Shown here one piece after another: positions 33,337 to 40,583 of a stretch of DNA of 64,000 nucleotides. The DNA is from a virus, in IMG/VR virus record IMGVR_UViG_3300042520_002054, positions 1 to 64,000 of that record; one strand, given 5' to 3'. The position numbers were made by a program, and so were the translations under genes. Under the pieces are notes generated by a model. It was not told the DNA's origin and searched no databases. It worked only from the letters and a program-made list of their open reading frames with translations. How positions within the stretch are numbered: the first letter of the stretch is position 1; every line of letters starts with the position of its first letter.

Positions 33337-33561
33337 ATGAGAAATCTCAGAAATGTTGTACTACCTGTACAAGTCGTAGCACTCTTCGTGTTACCCGCAA
33401 TCATGCTTACCATCATCATGTCCGCAATTGCTATCATGTTCATGGTATTAACGCCTCTTTCCTACTACGATATCACTACCAGTGTACCTGCAGGAATCTT
33501 CGGATTCATCGGTTACATCTGCATGGTCGTTGCTGTAGGAAACTTTATGTGGGACGAGTAA
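33337..33561 (+). CDS. Small two-helix membrane protein
   Basis: 74 residues. Two membrane segments span about residues 10-35 (VVALFVLPAIMLTIIMSAI) and 50-70 (VPAGIFGFIGYICMVVAVG), with a short basic N-terminus. Codons are strongly C-ending like the other genes of this control region, indicating high expression. It has its own unit: ACTCACC motif upstream, terminator downstream. It could be an early membrane-active protein (take-over, superinfection exclusion or holin-like). Confidence 0.6.
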   Translation: MRNLRNVVLPVQVVALFVLPAIMLTIIMSAIAIMFMVLTPLSYYDITTSVPAGIFGFIGYICMVVAVGNFMWDE

Positions 33562-33590
33562 TAACTCACCACCACATAGAATTACGATAT

Positions 33591-33635
33591 ACCCCGTTTC
33601 AGTGCTTAACAGAGCGTGCACTGTTACGGGGTTTA
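33591..33635 (+). terminator. Two-part terminator hairpin
   Basis: Outer stem ACCCCGT/ACGGGGT and inner stem CAGTGC/GCACTG, followed by TTTAAAC. It closes the membrane-protein unit. Confidence 0.7.
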
Positions 33636-33698
33636 AACTTTCTACGCTCTAAAAAATCCCTAAAACCTGCAGGTGTATAGGCAACCTGTATTAAAGTC

Positions 33699-34214
33699 AT
33701 GAGTAAATTAATGCTCTCCCCAGAAGTCTCTGACTTCAAAGAAGGTCTGTTCATCTTAACAGACGAGTCTGGTAATGCTGTACGTCGCTACGAAGATGAC
33801 CCTGAGCAAGGGTTCATTGTCCTCAAGGATGTACAGTTTCGTGAAATCACCTTGCTTACTTCCACACGTCTCCAACTGAAGACACGTCAGGCGCTCTATG
33901 CAGGTCCTGTCGATGTGCTTGAGAAGAAGATTGCTATGTGGGAAAAAGCAGGTAAAATCCCAGGACGTATCCAATCACTGGATATCTTGGAAGGTGACCC
34001 AATCTTAGACAACCTGAAGAACCTCGACAGGTATGTTAAGCGTGCGGGTGAAGACGGACCAGTGCTTACCAAGGACGGTAAAAAGATTTACCACTTCCGT
34101 AAGTACACCGCAAACCCTGACGCTGTCGATATGCTCATCGAGCACGACAACAAAGCGGAAGTCACCACACACCGTGCTGCAGCGCGTCTTGCATCTGCAG
34201 ACCTTGACGCTTAA
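33699..34214 (+). CDS. ADLDA-family protein, paralogue 1
   Basis: 171 residues, soluble. It shares with the 159-residue protein at 35063 the order AGPVDVLEKKIAMWEKAG then IPGRI, a later H/Y-F-R/S-x-Y strand, and the ending A-R-L-x-A-D-L-D-A. They are clearly paralogous. C-rich codon use and flanking terminators indicate strong expression from a single-gene unit. The fold looks alpha/beta with no catalytic motif. No known family recognised; possibly an abundant early host-interaction or DNA-mimic type protein, but that is speculation. Confidence 0.65.
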   Translation: MSKLMLSPEVSDFKEGLFILTDESGNAVRRYEDDPEQGFIVLKDVQFREITLLTSTRLQLKTRQALYAGPVDVLEKKIAMWEKAGKIPGRIQSLDILEGDPILDNLKNLDRYVKRAGEDGPVLTKDGKKIYHFRKYTANPDAVDMLIEHDNKAEVTTHRAAARLASADLDA

Positions 34215-34232
34215 GTCATCAATCCTCTGATA

Positions 34233-34270
34233 AGCAGGGTCATCCTTCGGGGTGACCTTGCTTTATTATT
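34233..34270 (+). terminator. Strong terminator with UUCG tetraloop
   Basis: GCAGGGTCATCC pairs with GGGTGACCTTGC (12 bp, two G-T) around a TTCG loop and is followed by TTTATTATT. Confidence 0.85.
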
Positions 34271-34302
34271 ACTCACCATCTTAATATCCTAAAATAAATA
34301 TC

Positions 34303-34812
34303 ATGCGTATTAACCTCGCTTACTTCGAAACGTTACCTACCCTTGTCAATGGTAAGGTAATCGTACTGAACTGTCCTTACGGTAAACACATTGGTTCCGT
34401 TAACGGTAAATCAGTCTCTCTAATCACTGTTGGTAAATACACCACAGTACCTGACGGTGACATTAAAGCAGAGCACTACGACATCCTTCAAACCAGTCAA
34501 TACACTATACTGGTAAACAGCAAGGACGGGTTCTACTTTAAAGTCGTAAAAGACTATTTGGATAATCAAGAAGTCTCTCACATAAGAGAACTATTATTCA
34601 AGTACTCTAATCCCGTAACCTACAGAGTCGGTGACAATGTCCATCTCAAGCATATGAATGGCATCTATAAAATCGACAGCATTCACGGTAGTTTCGTTAG
34701 CATCACTTGTCAAAAGTGGCAACGGTATCCTGAACAGTATTCCCGCTATAAGTTCATAACGCTTGACGACATCAAGTGTCTAGCAGGTGGAATACACAAC
34801 TGGAACCGCTAA
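34303..34812 (+). CDS. Control-region protein, function unknown
   Basis: 169 residues, beta-rich, with Tyr/Lys-rich strands (KVIVLNCPYGKHIGSVNG, NGIYKIDSIHGSFVSITCQK) that suggest two small barrel-like domains. The VGDNVHLKHMNGIYKI segment looks like an SH3/KOW-type barrel. It forms its own unit: motif upstream at 34266 and terminator at 34880. No clear family. Confidence 0.6.
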   Translation: MRINLAYFETLPTLVNGKVIVLNCPYGKHIGSVNGKSVSLITVGKYTTVPDGDIKAEHYDILQTSQYTILVNSKDGFYFKVVKDYLDNQEVSHIRELLFKYSNPVTYRVGDNVHLKHMNGIYKIDSIHGSFVSITCQKWQRYPEQYSRYKFITLDDIKCLAGGIHNWNR

Positions 34813-34879
34813 ACGTTTAACACCTAAGCATGTGTCTAAACTGCTTTACTTTAAAAGAACAAAAACAATACTCACCACC

Positions 34880-34906
34880 GCAGTAAAGACACTACTGCAG
34901 TTTTTT
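34880..34906 (+). terminator. Terminator
   Basis: GCAGTA/TACTGC (6 bp, 7-nt loop) followed by AG and six T. It follows the 169-residue gene by 68 nt and overlaps an ACTCACC motif. Confidence 0.7.
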
Positions 34907-35062
34907 GATCATCAGCATGACATGTCTGATATCCTGCAAATTCCGGTAGTTTTTGGTGGACTACTCGCAACCCTAACTTGCAACAAACAGCATAATCGCT
35001 GAAACAAAAACAGTACCCACCACCGCAATTAATCACTAACAAAACAATTTAAAAGTTCAATT

Positions 35063-35542
35063 ATGAGCAAGAACATCAATCCCAATTTGAAGGTAGTCAC
35101 TGAGTTGACTGCTTATGAGTCTGATCCTAACCAGGGTTGGGTCCGCATGGAAGAAACTTCTTACGTTGATAAGGAGATTTCCCCATTGCGCACTATCGCT
35201 GTAGCTGAGAAGCGCAGCTGTCTGTATTCCGGTTCCATGGAAGCATTGCAAGCAAAGCTTGCTGAATGGAAACGTCAGGGTGGTATTCCCGGTCGTATCC
35301 GTGTAGTAGAGATGGTAGAGTCTGATGCAAAGCAATTTGTCAAAGACATTACCACTCGTGAACCTAAAAAAGCTGGTGACACTGGTGTTATCTGCTGCTT
35401 GGGTGGCGAACCTATCTACCGATTCAGCGCTTATGATGCTACTGGTGAGAAGACAGATACACTGGTTATGCACGATAACGGTGACGCTATCCGAGCAATT
35501 AACGCTCAGCGTCGTCTAGAAACTGCTGACCTAGACGCATAA
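35063..35542 (+). CDS. ADLDA-family protein, paralogue 2
   Basis: 159 residues (MSKNINPNLKVVTELTAYES). Paralogue of the protein at 33699, sharing SGSMEALQAKLAEWKRQGG-IPGRIRV, the late YRFSAYDA strand, H-D-N and the terminal ADLDA. The central region of this copy carries CC-L-GG where the other has KDGK. It forms a single-gene unit with its own motif (35011) and terminator. Strong codon bias, so presumably abundant. Function unknown. Confidence 0.65.
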   Translation: MSKNINPNLKVVTELTAYESDPNQGWVRMEETSYVDKEISPLRTIAVAEKRSCLYSGSMEALQAKLAEWKRQGGIPGRIRVVEMVESDAKQFVKDITTREPKKAGDTGVICCLGGEPIYRFSAYDATGEKTDTLVMHDNGDAIRAINAQRRLETADLDA

Positions 35543-35568
35543 GACGTTATGCGCCTACTATATGGAGC

Positions 35569-35597
35569 TACAGTAACAGGTTAATCCCTGTTGCTGT
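35569..35597 (+). terminator. Terminator-like hairpin
   Basis: TACAGTAACAGG pairs with CCTGTTGCTGTA (12 bp, one G-T) around a 5-nt loop. The T-run comes about 15 nt later, so this may act as a 3' end stabiliser or terminator. Confidence 0.65.
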
Positions 35598-35971
35598 ACG
35601 CTCTGTGTAGTTTTTGTTTGAGTTAAGTTACAATATCCACGATAATAGAATAATTCCAGTGCGTGCGAGAGTGTGCACGATGGTGTGAGAACCACACCCC
35701 ACACTATTCTTATCGCTTCAAAACTCTGATAAACACTACATTAGTTTCTCAGAACACGGATTAGATAGCTAACTCATTCTTAACGTCCGTATAGGAAGTA
35801 GTATATACTCTCTATATGATTAACTATATATTCTTTAATACGTTCTTTCTATCTATAGGGTTTTTTGTTAGGGATTCTCCCTTAGGTAGAGTTGTAACAC
35901 CGGGGGTTGCATTAGTTGACGGGTGCTTACAGTGTCGCGTCTAGTAACCTTTGGGACCGCAAGGTCTCATA
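35598..35971. other. Non-coding stretch with local hairpins
   Basis: No convincing gene. Short stems include GGTGTG/CACACC (about 35,672) and GGGACC-GCAA-GGTCTC with a GNRA tetraloop (about 35,953-35,968), immediately before the tRNA-like element. The region may be the 5' part of a longer structured RNA. Confidence 0.45.
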
Positions 35972-36137
35972 ACGCAGGCTAAAATCGGTGTACCATAGAA
36001 AATCAATCTGGTCCAGAAGTATGCAGTATAAGTATTCAGGCTTGTAAACCCTGTTTATAAGTGTTAATACTTATGAGTCATCGTGTTGGTAATGATTATC
36101 TCTTTCTATGCTGTGGGTTCGAATCCCATCTTGCGTT
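35972..36137 (+). ncRNA. tRNA-like RNA with a large insert in place of the anticodon arm
   Basis: ACGCAGG (35972-35978) pairs fully with CTTGCGT (36130-36136, one G-T). A perfect T arm, GTGGG-TTCGAAT-CCCAT, precedes the latter. CATAGAAA (35994-36001) pairs 8/8 with TTTCTATG (36103-36110), two bases before the T arm. The D region is short (15 nt) and the variable loop only 2 nt. The 100-nt insert folds into ATAAGTATT/AATACTTAT enclosing CAGG/CCTG. This is the layout of a tmRNA-like or intron-bearing tRNA, but there is no G3-U70 pair or known tag, and no CCA. Identity unknown. Confidence 0.55.
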
Positions 36138-36236
36138 CTAATTGTATGTGACCACGTAGAGTCTTTATCCACCCGTGATGCAGTAATGTAGGGTGGACAT
36201 ACAATTTTAAAATAAAACCAATCTAATATCTATATC

Positions 36237-36350
36237 ATGAAAAAATCAACTACCCAGAATGTCCAAGACAATGACCGTCTCGCCATTCTATCCGTAACCC
36301 TATTTTTAATCGTAGTTATCAGCTGCATCTTAATTGAAAGGTTATGGTAA
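36237..36350 (+). CDS. 37-residue single-span membrane peptide
   Basis: Starts MKKSTTQNVQDNDRLAILSV and continues into a hydrophobic span (TLFLIVVISCILI) with a short ERLW tail. N-in or N-out cannot be told. The stop overlaps the start of the next gene (ATGGTAA), so the two are coupled. First of three tiny membrane-protein frames in a row. Confidence 0.6.
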   Translation: MKKSTTQNVQDNDRLAILSVTLFLIVVISCILIERLW

Positions 36351-36589
36351 TCAAGTTTAACTTCTACACAGTATTCTTCGGGCTGGTCCTTCTATATGGT
36401 GTCTTTCAATACGGAAGAGTCTATGACAAGGACCAACAACCCCAAATTACCGTTGACCAACCACAGTACAATCACATGGTTCAAGTGGATGACTGTACGA
36501 TAGTCATGGATACCCTGGGAAATATCAATTCCATTTGGTATCAAGACAGACCGTACACCCTCGACACCGCAATCTTAGCTGATCTCTGA
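36344..36589 (+). CDS. Small membrane-anchored protein
   Basis: 81 residues. One N-terminal span (residues about 7-24, YTVFFGLVLLYGVFQYG) and then a soluble acidic domain (VDQPQYNHMVQVDDCTIVMD) likely to face the periplasm. Coupled to the preceding 37-residue gene and followed, 1 nt later, by the 22-residue peptide gene. Spanin- or anti-receptor-like roles are conceivable; no motif decides. Confidence 0.55.
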   Translation: MVIKFNFYTVFFGLVLLYGVFQYGRVYDKDQQPQITVDQPQYNHMVQVDDCTIVMDTLGNINSIWYQDRPYTLDTAILADL

Positions 36590-36590
36590 T

Positions 36591-36659
36591 ATGTTTATCA
36601 TCGGTATTGTCATCATTATCCTACTTTACGCTATCCTTAAACAGATGCCAAAACAGTAG
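36591..36659 (+). CDS. 22-residue membrane peptide
   Basis: MFIIGIVIIILLYAILKQMP plus two residues: a single hydrophobic helix with a short basic end, starting one base after the stop of the previous gene. Very short, but context and coupling favour it. It resembles phage toxin-like or holin-like micropeptides. Confidence 0.45.
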   Translation: MFIIGIVIIILLYAILKQMPKQ

Positions 36660-36661
36660 GT

Positions 36662-36769
36662 ATGTTCGCACTGACGAACATGGTATCACATATGCGTACA
36701 CATCTATGTAATGTATCTATATACATATATTCGTCCACGCGAACATAGTATGACCGCATACGCGAACAT
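36662..36769. promoter_or_regulatory. GAACAT dyad cluster (candidate operator)
   Basis: ATGTTCG (36662-36668) and CGAACAT (36675-36681) form a 7-bp inverted repeat with a 6-nt spacer. GCGAACAT recurs at 36739-36746 and 36762-36769. Four half sites lie in 108 nt of non-coding DNA between two transcription units, so a repressor or activator site is likely. Confidence 0.5.
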
Positions 36770-36821
36770 CAATCAACAGAAAAAGTGCTCCATATAAGTG
36801 CTTTACATAGCTATTCAATTT

Positions 36822-36850
36822 AAAAGGGGTTGTATGGAACCCCTTTTTCA
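36822..36850 (+). terminator. Terminator
   Basis: AAAAGGGGTT pairs with AACCCCTTTT around TGTATGG, with the T-run inside the 3' arm. It marks the end of the control-region units; the next gene starts 18 nt later. Confidence 0.8.
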
Positions 36851-36867
36851 TTTTTAATCAAAATCCA

Positions 36868-37134
36868 ATGGAAAAATCCCTTAAAAGAATGTGGGTGCTG
36901 AGAATTAATGCACTCAACAACGAAACAAAAGAGACTACTACAAACACTTTTGTATTCGAAGACGAACGTACTGCTAAAACATTTGCTATTACCGTCCAAT
37001 TAGTCATTCATCCTGCGCCAAAATATGATTGCAAGGTTGAATTGACTGAAACAGATGTTGTGACACCAGAGAAGGTTTCCGAACTGCTATCTGATGTAGC
37101 TCATCTTGTAGACAAACTTGCAGATAAATTTTAA
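36868..37134 (+). CDS. Small protein, function unknown
   Basis: 88 residues: an N-terminal beta region (WVLRINALNNETKETTTNTF) and a C-terminal helix (VSELLSDVAHLVDKLADKF). First gene of the long rightward series after the terminator. Codon use is A/T-ending from here on, unlike the units before it. Confidence 0.6.
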   Translation: MEKSLKRMWVLRINALNNETKETTTNTFVFEDERTAKTFAITVQLVIHPAPKYDCKVELTETDVVTPEKVSELLSDVAHLVDKLADKF

Positions 37135-37151
37135 ACCAATCCTTTATTCGT

Positions 37152-37490
37152 ATGAAAAATCAATCAGTTTACCGCTATTGGACCAAACAGGAAGAAAAGA
37201 CCATCATCAGTTGCATTAAAAACAACCCTGAGAATCTTTCTAAAGCTTTTGCTTGTGCTGCCGAAGTAATCAATCGTAGTACGCAGTCAGTATCTAACAG
37301 ATACTACACGCACATCCGCAGTAAAAAAGCTATTTTCCAAACATCTTCAAGTAAAAGTGTTTTTGTAAACAGTAAAAATGTTTCACGACGCAAAAATCAA
37401 AGCAATGCTAGTCGTGTAGATGTTTTTGCAAGCATGTTTAAAATGCTTACCACAGATGAGAAGGCTCGTGTATTGATGAGTTTACTATAG
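37152..37490 (+). CDS. Myb/SANT-like DNA-binding protein
   Basis: 112 residues. The N-terminal 55 fit a Myb/SANT three-helix unit: RYWTKQEEKTIISCIKNNP, a middle helix, then STQSVSNRYYTHI as recognition helix. The linker is Ser/Lys/Arg-rich, and the C-terminal helix (ASMFKMLTTDEKARVLMSLL) may dimerise. Such proteins are common in Bacteroidota phages and probably regulate transcription. The GAACAT dyads upstream are a possible target (speculative). Confidence 0.65.
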   Translation: MKNQSVYRYWTKQEEKTIISCIKNNPENLSKAFACAAEVINRSTQSVSNRYYTHIRSKKAIFQTSSSKSVFVNSKNVSRRKNQSNASRVDVFASMFKMLTTDEKARVLMSLL

Positions 37491-37597
37491 TAGTTTATTA
37501 TACGGTGGGTATTACCCTTAAAGAACAGAACATGGTATTTAGGAGTCATTATGTTATTTGCTGTCGCCGTATTTTAAACTTTTAATAATTAAATCCT

Positions 37598-37948
37598 ATG
37601 AGTTTATCTTATTCTAACCGCAAAAAATACGTTAGTCTTCTACTTACATACAGAAAGTTTAAAAAGATGTGTAGCTCATGGTTGTTTCCTCCGCATGAAG
37701 ATCCAATTCATTTTGAAATATGGGTTATTGATCATCTAAATAGGAAGTCAAGCATCTATGCATTTGCTACAATGAAAGAAGCATTAAACTTTGTAAGCTT
37801 TGATGATCGTTTAAATACAGACATAGAGTATCTGTTTGTAAGACGTGTTAAACATAAGTGCGATACCCTTCGTCTTAACGTACATCCAGTAAAAAATTCC
37901 ATCCATAAACCCTACGATCAACTATGCTTAGATCAGAAGCCTACATGA
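37598..37948 (+). CDS. Protein of unknown function
   Basis: 116 residues, basic. It starts with a helix (RKKYVSLLLTYRKFKKMCSS); beta segments follow (EIWVIDHLNRKSSIYAFATM). The gap before it (37491-37597) can pair as ATACGG/CCGTAT over 72 nt. The stop overlaps the next start as ATGA. Confidence 0.55.
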   Translation: MSLSYSNRKKYVSLLLTYRKFKKMCSSWLFPPHEDPIHFEIWVIDHLNRKSSIYAFATMKEALNFVSFDDRLNTDIEYLFVRRVKHKCDTLRLNVHPVKNSIHKPYDQLCLDQKPT

Positions 37949-38265
37949 TTATGCGTTATGCTGACGCAAGAGAAACAGAAACACACTGGCATACTCCAGA
38001 GAATTATGTTCAGTACAAAAATGAAGATGTTGAATACACAACTGACCAAATTGCTGTAGTACAGAATCTTTTTGAAAACACTATCCACATACACCCAATT
38101 GAAGGCGGAGTAGCTATGAAAGATATCTTTCTTACTAGCTTTCCTTTAAAAGATGTTTTTTCAGAAGATGAAACTGTTGCAAAAGCAATTGAAAAGTACT
38201 ATAGACAACGTTTTCACTTCTTTGATTTATTAGATCCAGAAGACACTTATCATCATTTTATTTAA
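37945..38265 (+). CDS. Protein of unknown function
   Basis: 106 residues from ATG 37945 (MIMRYADARETETHWHTPEN), chosen because of the ATGA overlap with the previous stop; an ATG at 37924 would lengthen it. Acidic, aromatic and His-rich, with VAMKDIFLTSFPLKDVF in the middle. No family recognised. Confidence 0.55.
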   Translation: MIMRYADARETETHWHTPENYVQYKNEDVEYTTDQIAVVQNLFENTIHIHPIEGGVAMKDIFLTSFPLKDVFSEDETVAKAIEKYYRQRFHFFDLLDPEDTYHHFI

Positions 38266-38276
38266 AAAACCATTTT

Positions 38277-38606
38277 ATGGGTAGAATGAAAGAAATCTAC
38301 GGTGAAATGTTAGAAAAAGGAGAAATATTTCCTACTATAACAGAACCTGTAGTAATGAAAATCTATGCGTCTTTTACTTATAAAGACCAAAATTATCTTG
38401 TCATGGGTGACTCTTTTGATGACATCCGTGAGAAAATCGCTTACCGTTTTGGAACAGATACAGATAAAGTAGAAATAACCGAAGAATATTCTAGTAATGA
38501 CAATGCATTTGGTGCATATGTCATGAAAGTTACATTCATAAACGGTGAATATCTTTTTCCATTTGTATCAGTATCTATTTATACACCAGAAATAATTCTT
38601 TACTAA
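38277..38606 (+). CDS. Protein of unknown function
   Basis: 109 residues, acidic, with an alternating strand/helix pattern (MKIYASFTYKDQNYLVMGDS) typical of a small alpha/beta fold. The stop shares a base with the start of the next gene (TAATG). No family recognised. Confidence 0.55.
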   Translation: MGRMKEIYGEMLEKGEIFPTITEPVVMKIYASFTYKDQNYLVMGDSFDDIREKIAYRFGTDTDKVEITEEYSSNDNAFGAYVMKVTFINGEYLFPFVSVSIYTPEIILY

Positions 38607-38812
38607 TGACAGACTTTTTATTTTATTACGTACTTATTACATACATGATACAGATTGCAATACTTGTTGTTGAGCACAAAGAGCGAGACATTATTAACAT
38701 GGATATGTTAATGCTAATTCTTGCTCCTTGGAGTATTATCCCTGTAATAGCGTCACACTTGGTCTCATTTCTTGTAGACCTTGAAGGTGTGTTTTTAGAA
38801 AAGAAAGATTAG
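38606..38812 (+). CDS. Two-span membrane protein
   Basis: 68 residues with hydrophobic spans at about 4-22 (LFYYVLITYMIQIAILVV) and 32-54 (MLMLILAPWSIIPVIASHL), acidic between them. Coupled to the preceding gene and followed by a strong terminator. Holin-like by topology only. Confidence 0.55.
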   Translation: MTDFLFYYVLITYMIQIAILVVEHKERDIINMDMLMLILAPWSIIPVIASHLVSFLVDLEGVFLEKKD

Positions 38813-38846
38813 GTGTATAGTTGATAGATGGTTGGTAAGTAAAATT

Positions 38847-38879
38847 AGGGGTGCTCTCTTGTAGAGCATCCCTTTTTTT
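38847..38879 (+). terminator. Strong terminator
   Basis: AGGGGTGCTCT pairs with AGAGCATCCCT around CTTGT, followed by seven T. Confidence 0.85.
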
Positions 38880-38932
38880 ATGATTCTAACTGTCTGATTA
38901 TCAATTATTAAAAACTTTTTGTAGAATAATTC

Positions 38933-38941
38933 TACAATTTG
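38933..38941 (+). promoter_or_regulatory. Candidate promoter element TACAATTTG
   Basis: TACAATTTGTATAACT lies 45 nt before the next gene and is preceded by a TTGTAGAA motif. Nearly the same string, TACAATTTGGATAACT, occurs before the HTH gene at 51893. It is one base longer than the usual -7 box (three bases between TA and TTTG). Confidence 0.4.
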
Positions 38942-38985
38942 TATAACTTACTCAAGTTTTTGTACAATTTAATTACCAACCAGCC

Positions 38986-39531
38986 ATGTCAAAAACCATT
39001 CATTGCACCGCAAAAGGTATTCTCATACACCACGAGAATCACCACAAATCACATTTTGTTCCCTATGCAGAGGAACTTGATCAAAAGTATTACCAGGACA
39101 AAGCAGCAAGAAAATCAATTGTTGCTGAAATGGAAATGCTTCATCTAAATCCTGTTCAAAGTACCATGTACGAACGTCTTGTTAGAGGTTTAGGCTATTT
39201 CTCTAAATCAGATATAGCAAATATGCCTCAAAAAACTAAATCTAAAATTGAAGCTGAACACAGTAAAGCTCAATTTTTGGTTAGAAAGCTTCGTGTAGAC
39301 GCTTACTTTAAAGCAGAAACTAAATTGCTTAACGCAATATTCCCTCATGCTAACATTGGTTCCAAAGTAAGCGATTACTACAATGGAGCTGATGTACCGC
39401 GTCATGTCACTAATCAACGACTTGGTATTACCAAAAAGGTAATGATTGAAACATTTATTCAGAATCGTTTACTACCAGTAAACTTTTTTGACATAACTGT
39501 TGAAAGTACTGCTTTATCACTTAATGCATAA
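38986..39531 (+). CDS. Protein of unknown function
   Basis: 181 residues. The N-terminus is rich in His (TAKGILIHHENHHKSHFVPY). The rest is helical and basic, with AQFLVRKLRVDAYFKAETKL in the middle and RLGITKKVMIETFI near the end. It could bind nucleic acid or metal. First gene after a terminator, so it starts a new unit. Confidence 0.55.
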   Translation: MSKTIHCTAKGILIHHENHHKSHFVPYAEELDQKYYQDKAARKSIVAEMEMLHLNPVQSTMYERLVRGLGYFSKSDIANMPQKTKSKIEAEHSKAQFLVRKLRVDAYFKAETKLLNAIFPHANIGSKVSDYYNGADVPRHVTNQRLGITKKVMIETFIQNRLLPVNFFDITVESTALSLNA

Positions 39532-39535
39532 TAAT

Positions 39536-39838
39536 ATGGATGCTCAAGAAAAGTTCGCAGGTCTAGACAATGTAGAAATTAGTATGATCTACTATCGATT
39601 TTCTCAAGTATTGAAGAAAATTGATAAGAACATTGAACAGGGGATTATTACGAAAACTGTCAATTTACCGGGAAGTGGTGCTCGTATTGAAGCACCGCTC
39701 CCGTTGAATGACAGAATGAAGAATGATCTTACTGACTCTATGTTTTACAAAACAGTCCAGTCTATTGTAAATAAGCTGGAACCTATTGTAGAAATTATTG
39801 AAGATTACGATTCTTCTATCAAAGAAAAACTTAGTTAA
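39536..39838 (+). CDS. Protein of unknown function
   Basis: 100 residues from ATG 39536 (MDAQEKFAGLDNVEISMIYY). The longer frame from 39500 lies inside the previous gene. Helical, with a short loop region (NLPGSGARIEAPLPLNDRM) in the middle. It ends 4 nt before the next gene. Confidence 0.55.
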   Translation: MDAQEKFAGLDNVEISMIYYRFSQVLKKIDKNIEQGIITKTVNLPGSGARIEAPLPLNDRMKNDLTDSMFYKTVQSIVNKLEPIVEIIEDYDSSIKEKLS

Positions 39839-39842
39839 AGCA

Positions 39843-40112
39843 ATGCGTAAGATATCCTATGCTAAAATACCCAATACAGTCGCTTACAATAGCAATATTG
39901 ATTTAGAAGCTAGGATGCTATACGTAATTCTTTCTTGCTTGCAAGGACCTAATGAGTTCTGTTATCCTTCAATACGTTGGATGTCTGAAAAGTGCAATTG
40001 TAAACGCACCAAGATTAGTAGACTTCTTAAAATACTGATAGATAATAATTTAATTGAACGAATGAAAGATCCTGTCGCACGTAAAACAGTTACAAAGGTT
40101 TACAAAATCTAA
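39843..40112 (+). CDS. Helix-turn-helix DNA-binding protein
   Basis: 89 residues from ATG 39843 (MRKISYAKIPNTVAYNSNID). It matches the winged HTH found in replication initiators and phage regulators: LEARMLYVILSCLQGPNE, then the turn FCYPSIRWMSEKCNCKRTKI, the recognition helix RLLKILIDNNLIE and a short wing. Probably a transcription or replication regulator. Confidence 0.65.
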   Translation: MRKISYAKIPNTVAYNSNIDLEARMLYVILSCLQGPNEFCYPSIRWMSEKCNCKRTKISRLLKILIDNNLIERMKDPVARKTVTKVYKI

Positions 40113-40124
40113 CATCCAATATCT

Positions 40125-40577
40125 ATGTCTAAATCACGCGACATTATTAACAAAATTCGTGAACTAATTGATGAAATTCCTGATGGAAGTAATGCTTACA
40201 TCATCACCGTAGTTCATAATGACACTGATGAAGATTGTCCTTCATTCCTAAAAAGTGGCGGTAATACAGAAAGTCTTGCAAAGCTTTCTGAAGTATTGCA
40301 AAGACAAGTAGAGTCTTTAAAAACAAAATTGATTACACAAAGTCTATTTACAGATGCAATGAATCACTTTATGAATGTTTTAGAACCTGAACAAAGAGAT
40401 ATTTTGTTAGAAGGTATGCAAAAACATGCTGATGATGTCATGCGTAAAATCATGTCTGATCTAGGTAATAAACTTGGCGAAGACTCTGACAATGACGATG
40501 ATGATTCAGATAATAAAAATGATAATTCTTCTGGTAAAGACGACTTAGATAATTACTTAAGAGACATCTTTAATTAA
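40125..40577 (+). CDS. Helical protein with very acidic C-terminus
   Basis: 150 residues. An N-terminal alpha/beta part (INKIRELIDEIPDGSNAYII) is followed by helices, then a tail of Asp/Asn/Ser (EDSDNDDDDSDNKNDNSS). Acidic tails of this kind are seen in DNA-mimic and chaperone-like proteins. Function unknown. Confidence 0.55.
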   Translation: MSKSRDIINKIRELIDEIPDGSNAYIITVVHNDTDEDCPSFLKSGGNTESLAKLSEVLQRQVESLKTKLITQSLFTDAMNHFMNVLEPEQRDILLEGMQKHADDVMRKIMSDLGNKLGEDSDNDDDDSDNKNDNSSGKDDLDNYLRDIFN

Positions 40578-40583
40578 AAGATT

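Larger units (their letters stand above)
33069..35030 (+). repeat. Interspersed ACTCACC motif, seven copies
   Basis: Copies at 33069-33084 and 33215-33224 (both variant), 33292-33306, 33559-33574, 34266-34281, 34866-34882 and 35011-35030. The consensus is about TAATACTCACCAYC. They lie between genes, either just after a stop codon or between a terminator and the next start. The copy at 33215 pairs with GTGAGTA just before it (7-bp hairpin). They could be promoters, operators or RNA-binding sites. Confidence 0.55.

Noticed and set aside
34787-35002. 71-codon frame downstream of the 169-residue control-region gene
   Set aside because: It runs through a terminator and an ACTCACC motif and overlaps the end of the previous gene. 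A 26-codon sub-frame from about 34922 has no further support.
35972-36137. Calling this element a true tmRNA
   Set aside because: It is too short, lacks the alanine identity pair, a recognisable tag ending in AA and pseudoknots that can be read by eye. Only the tRNA-like domain layout is similar.
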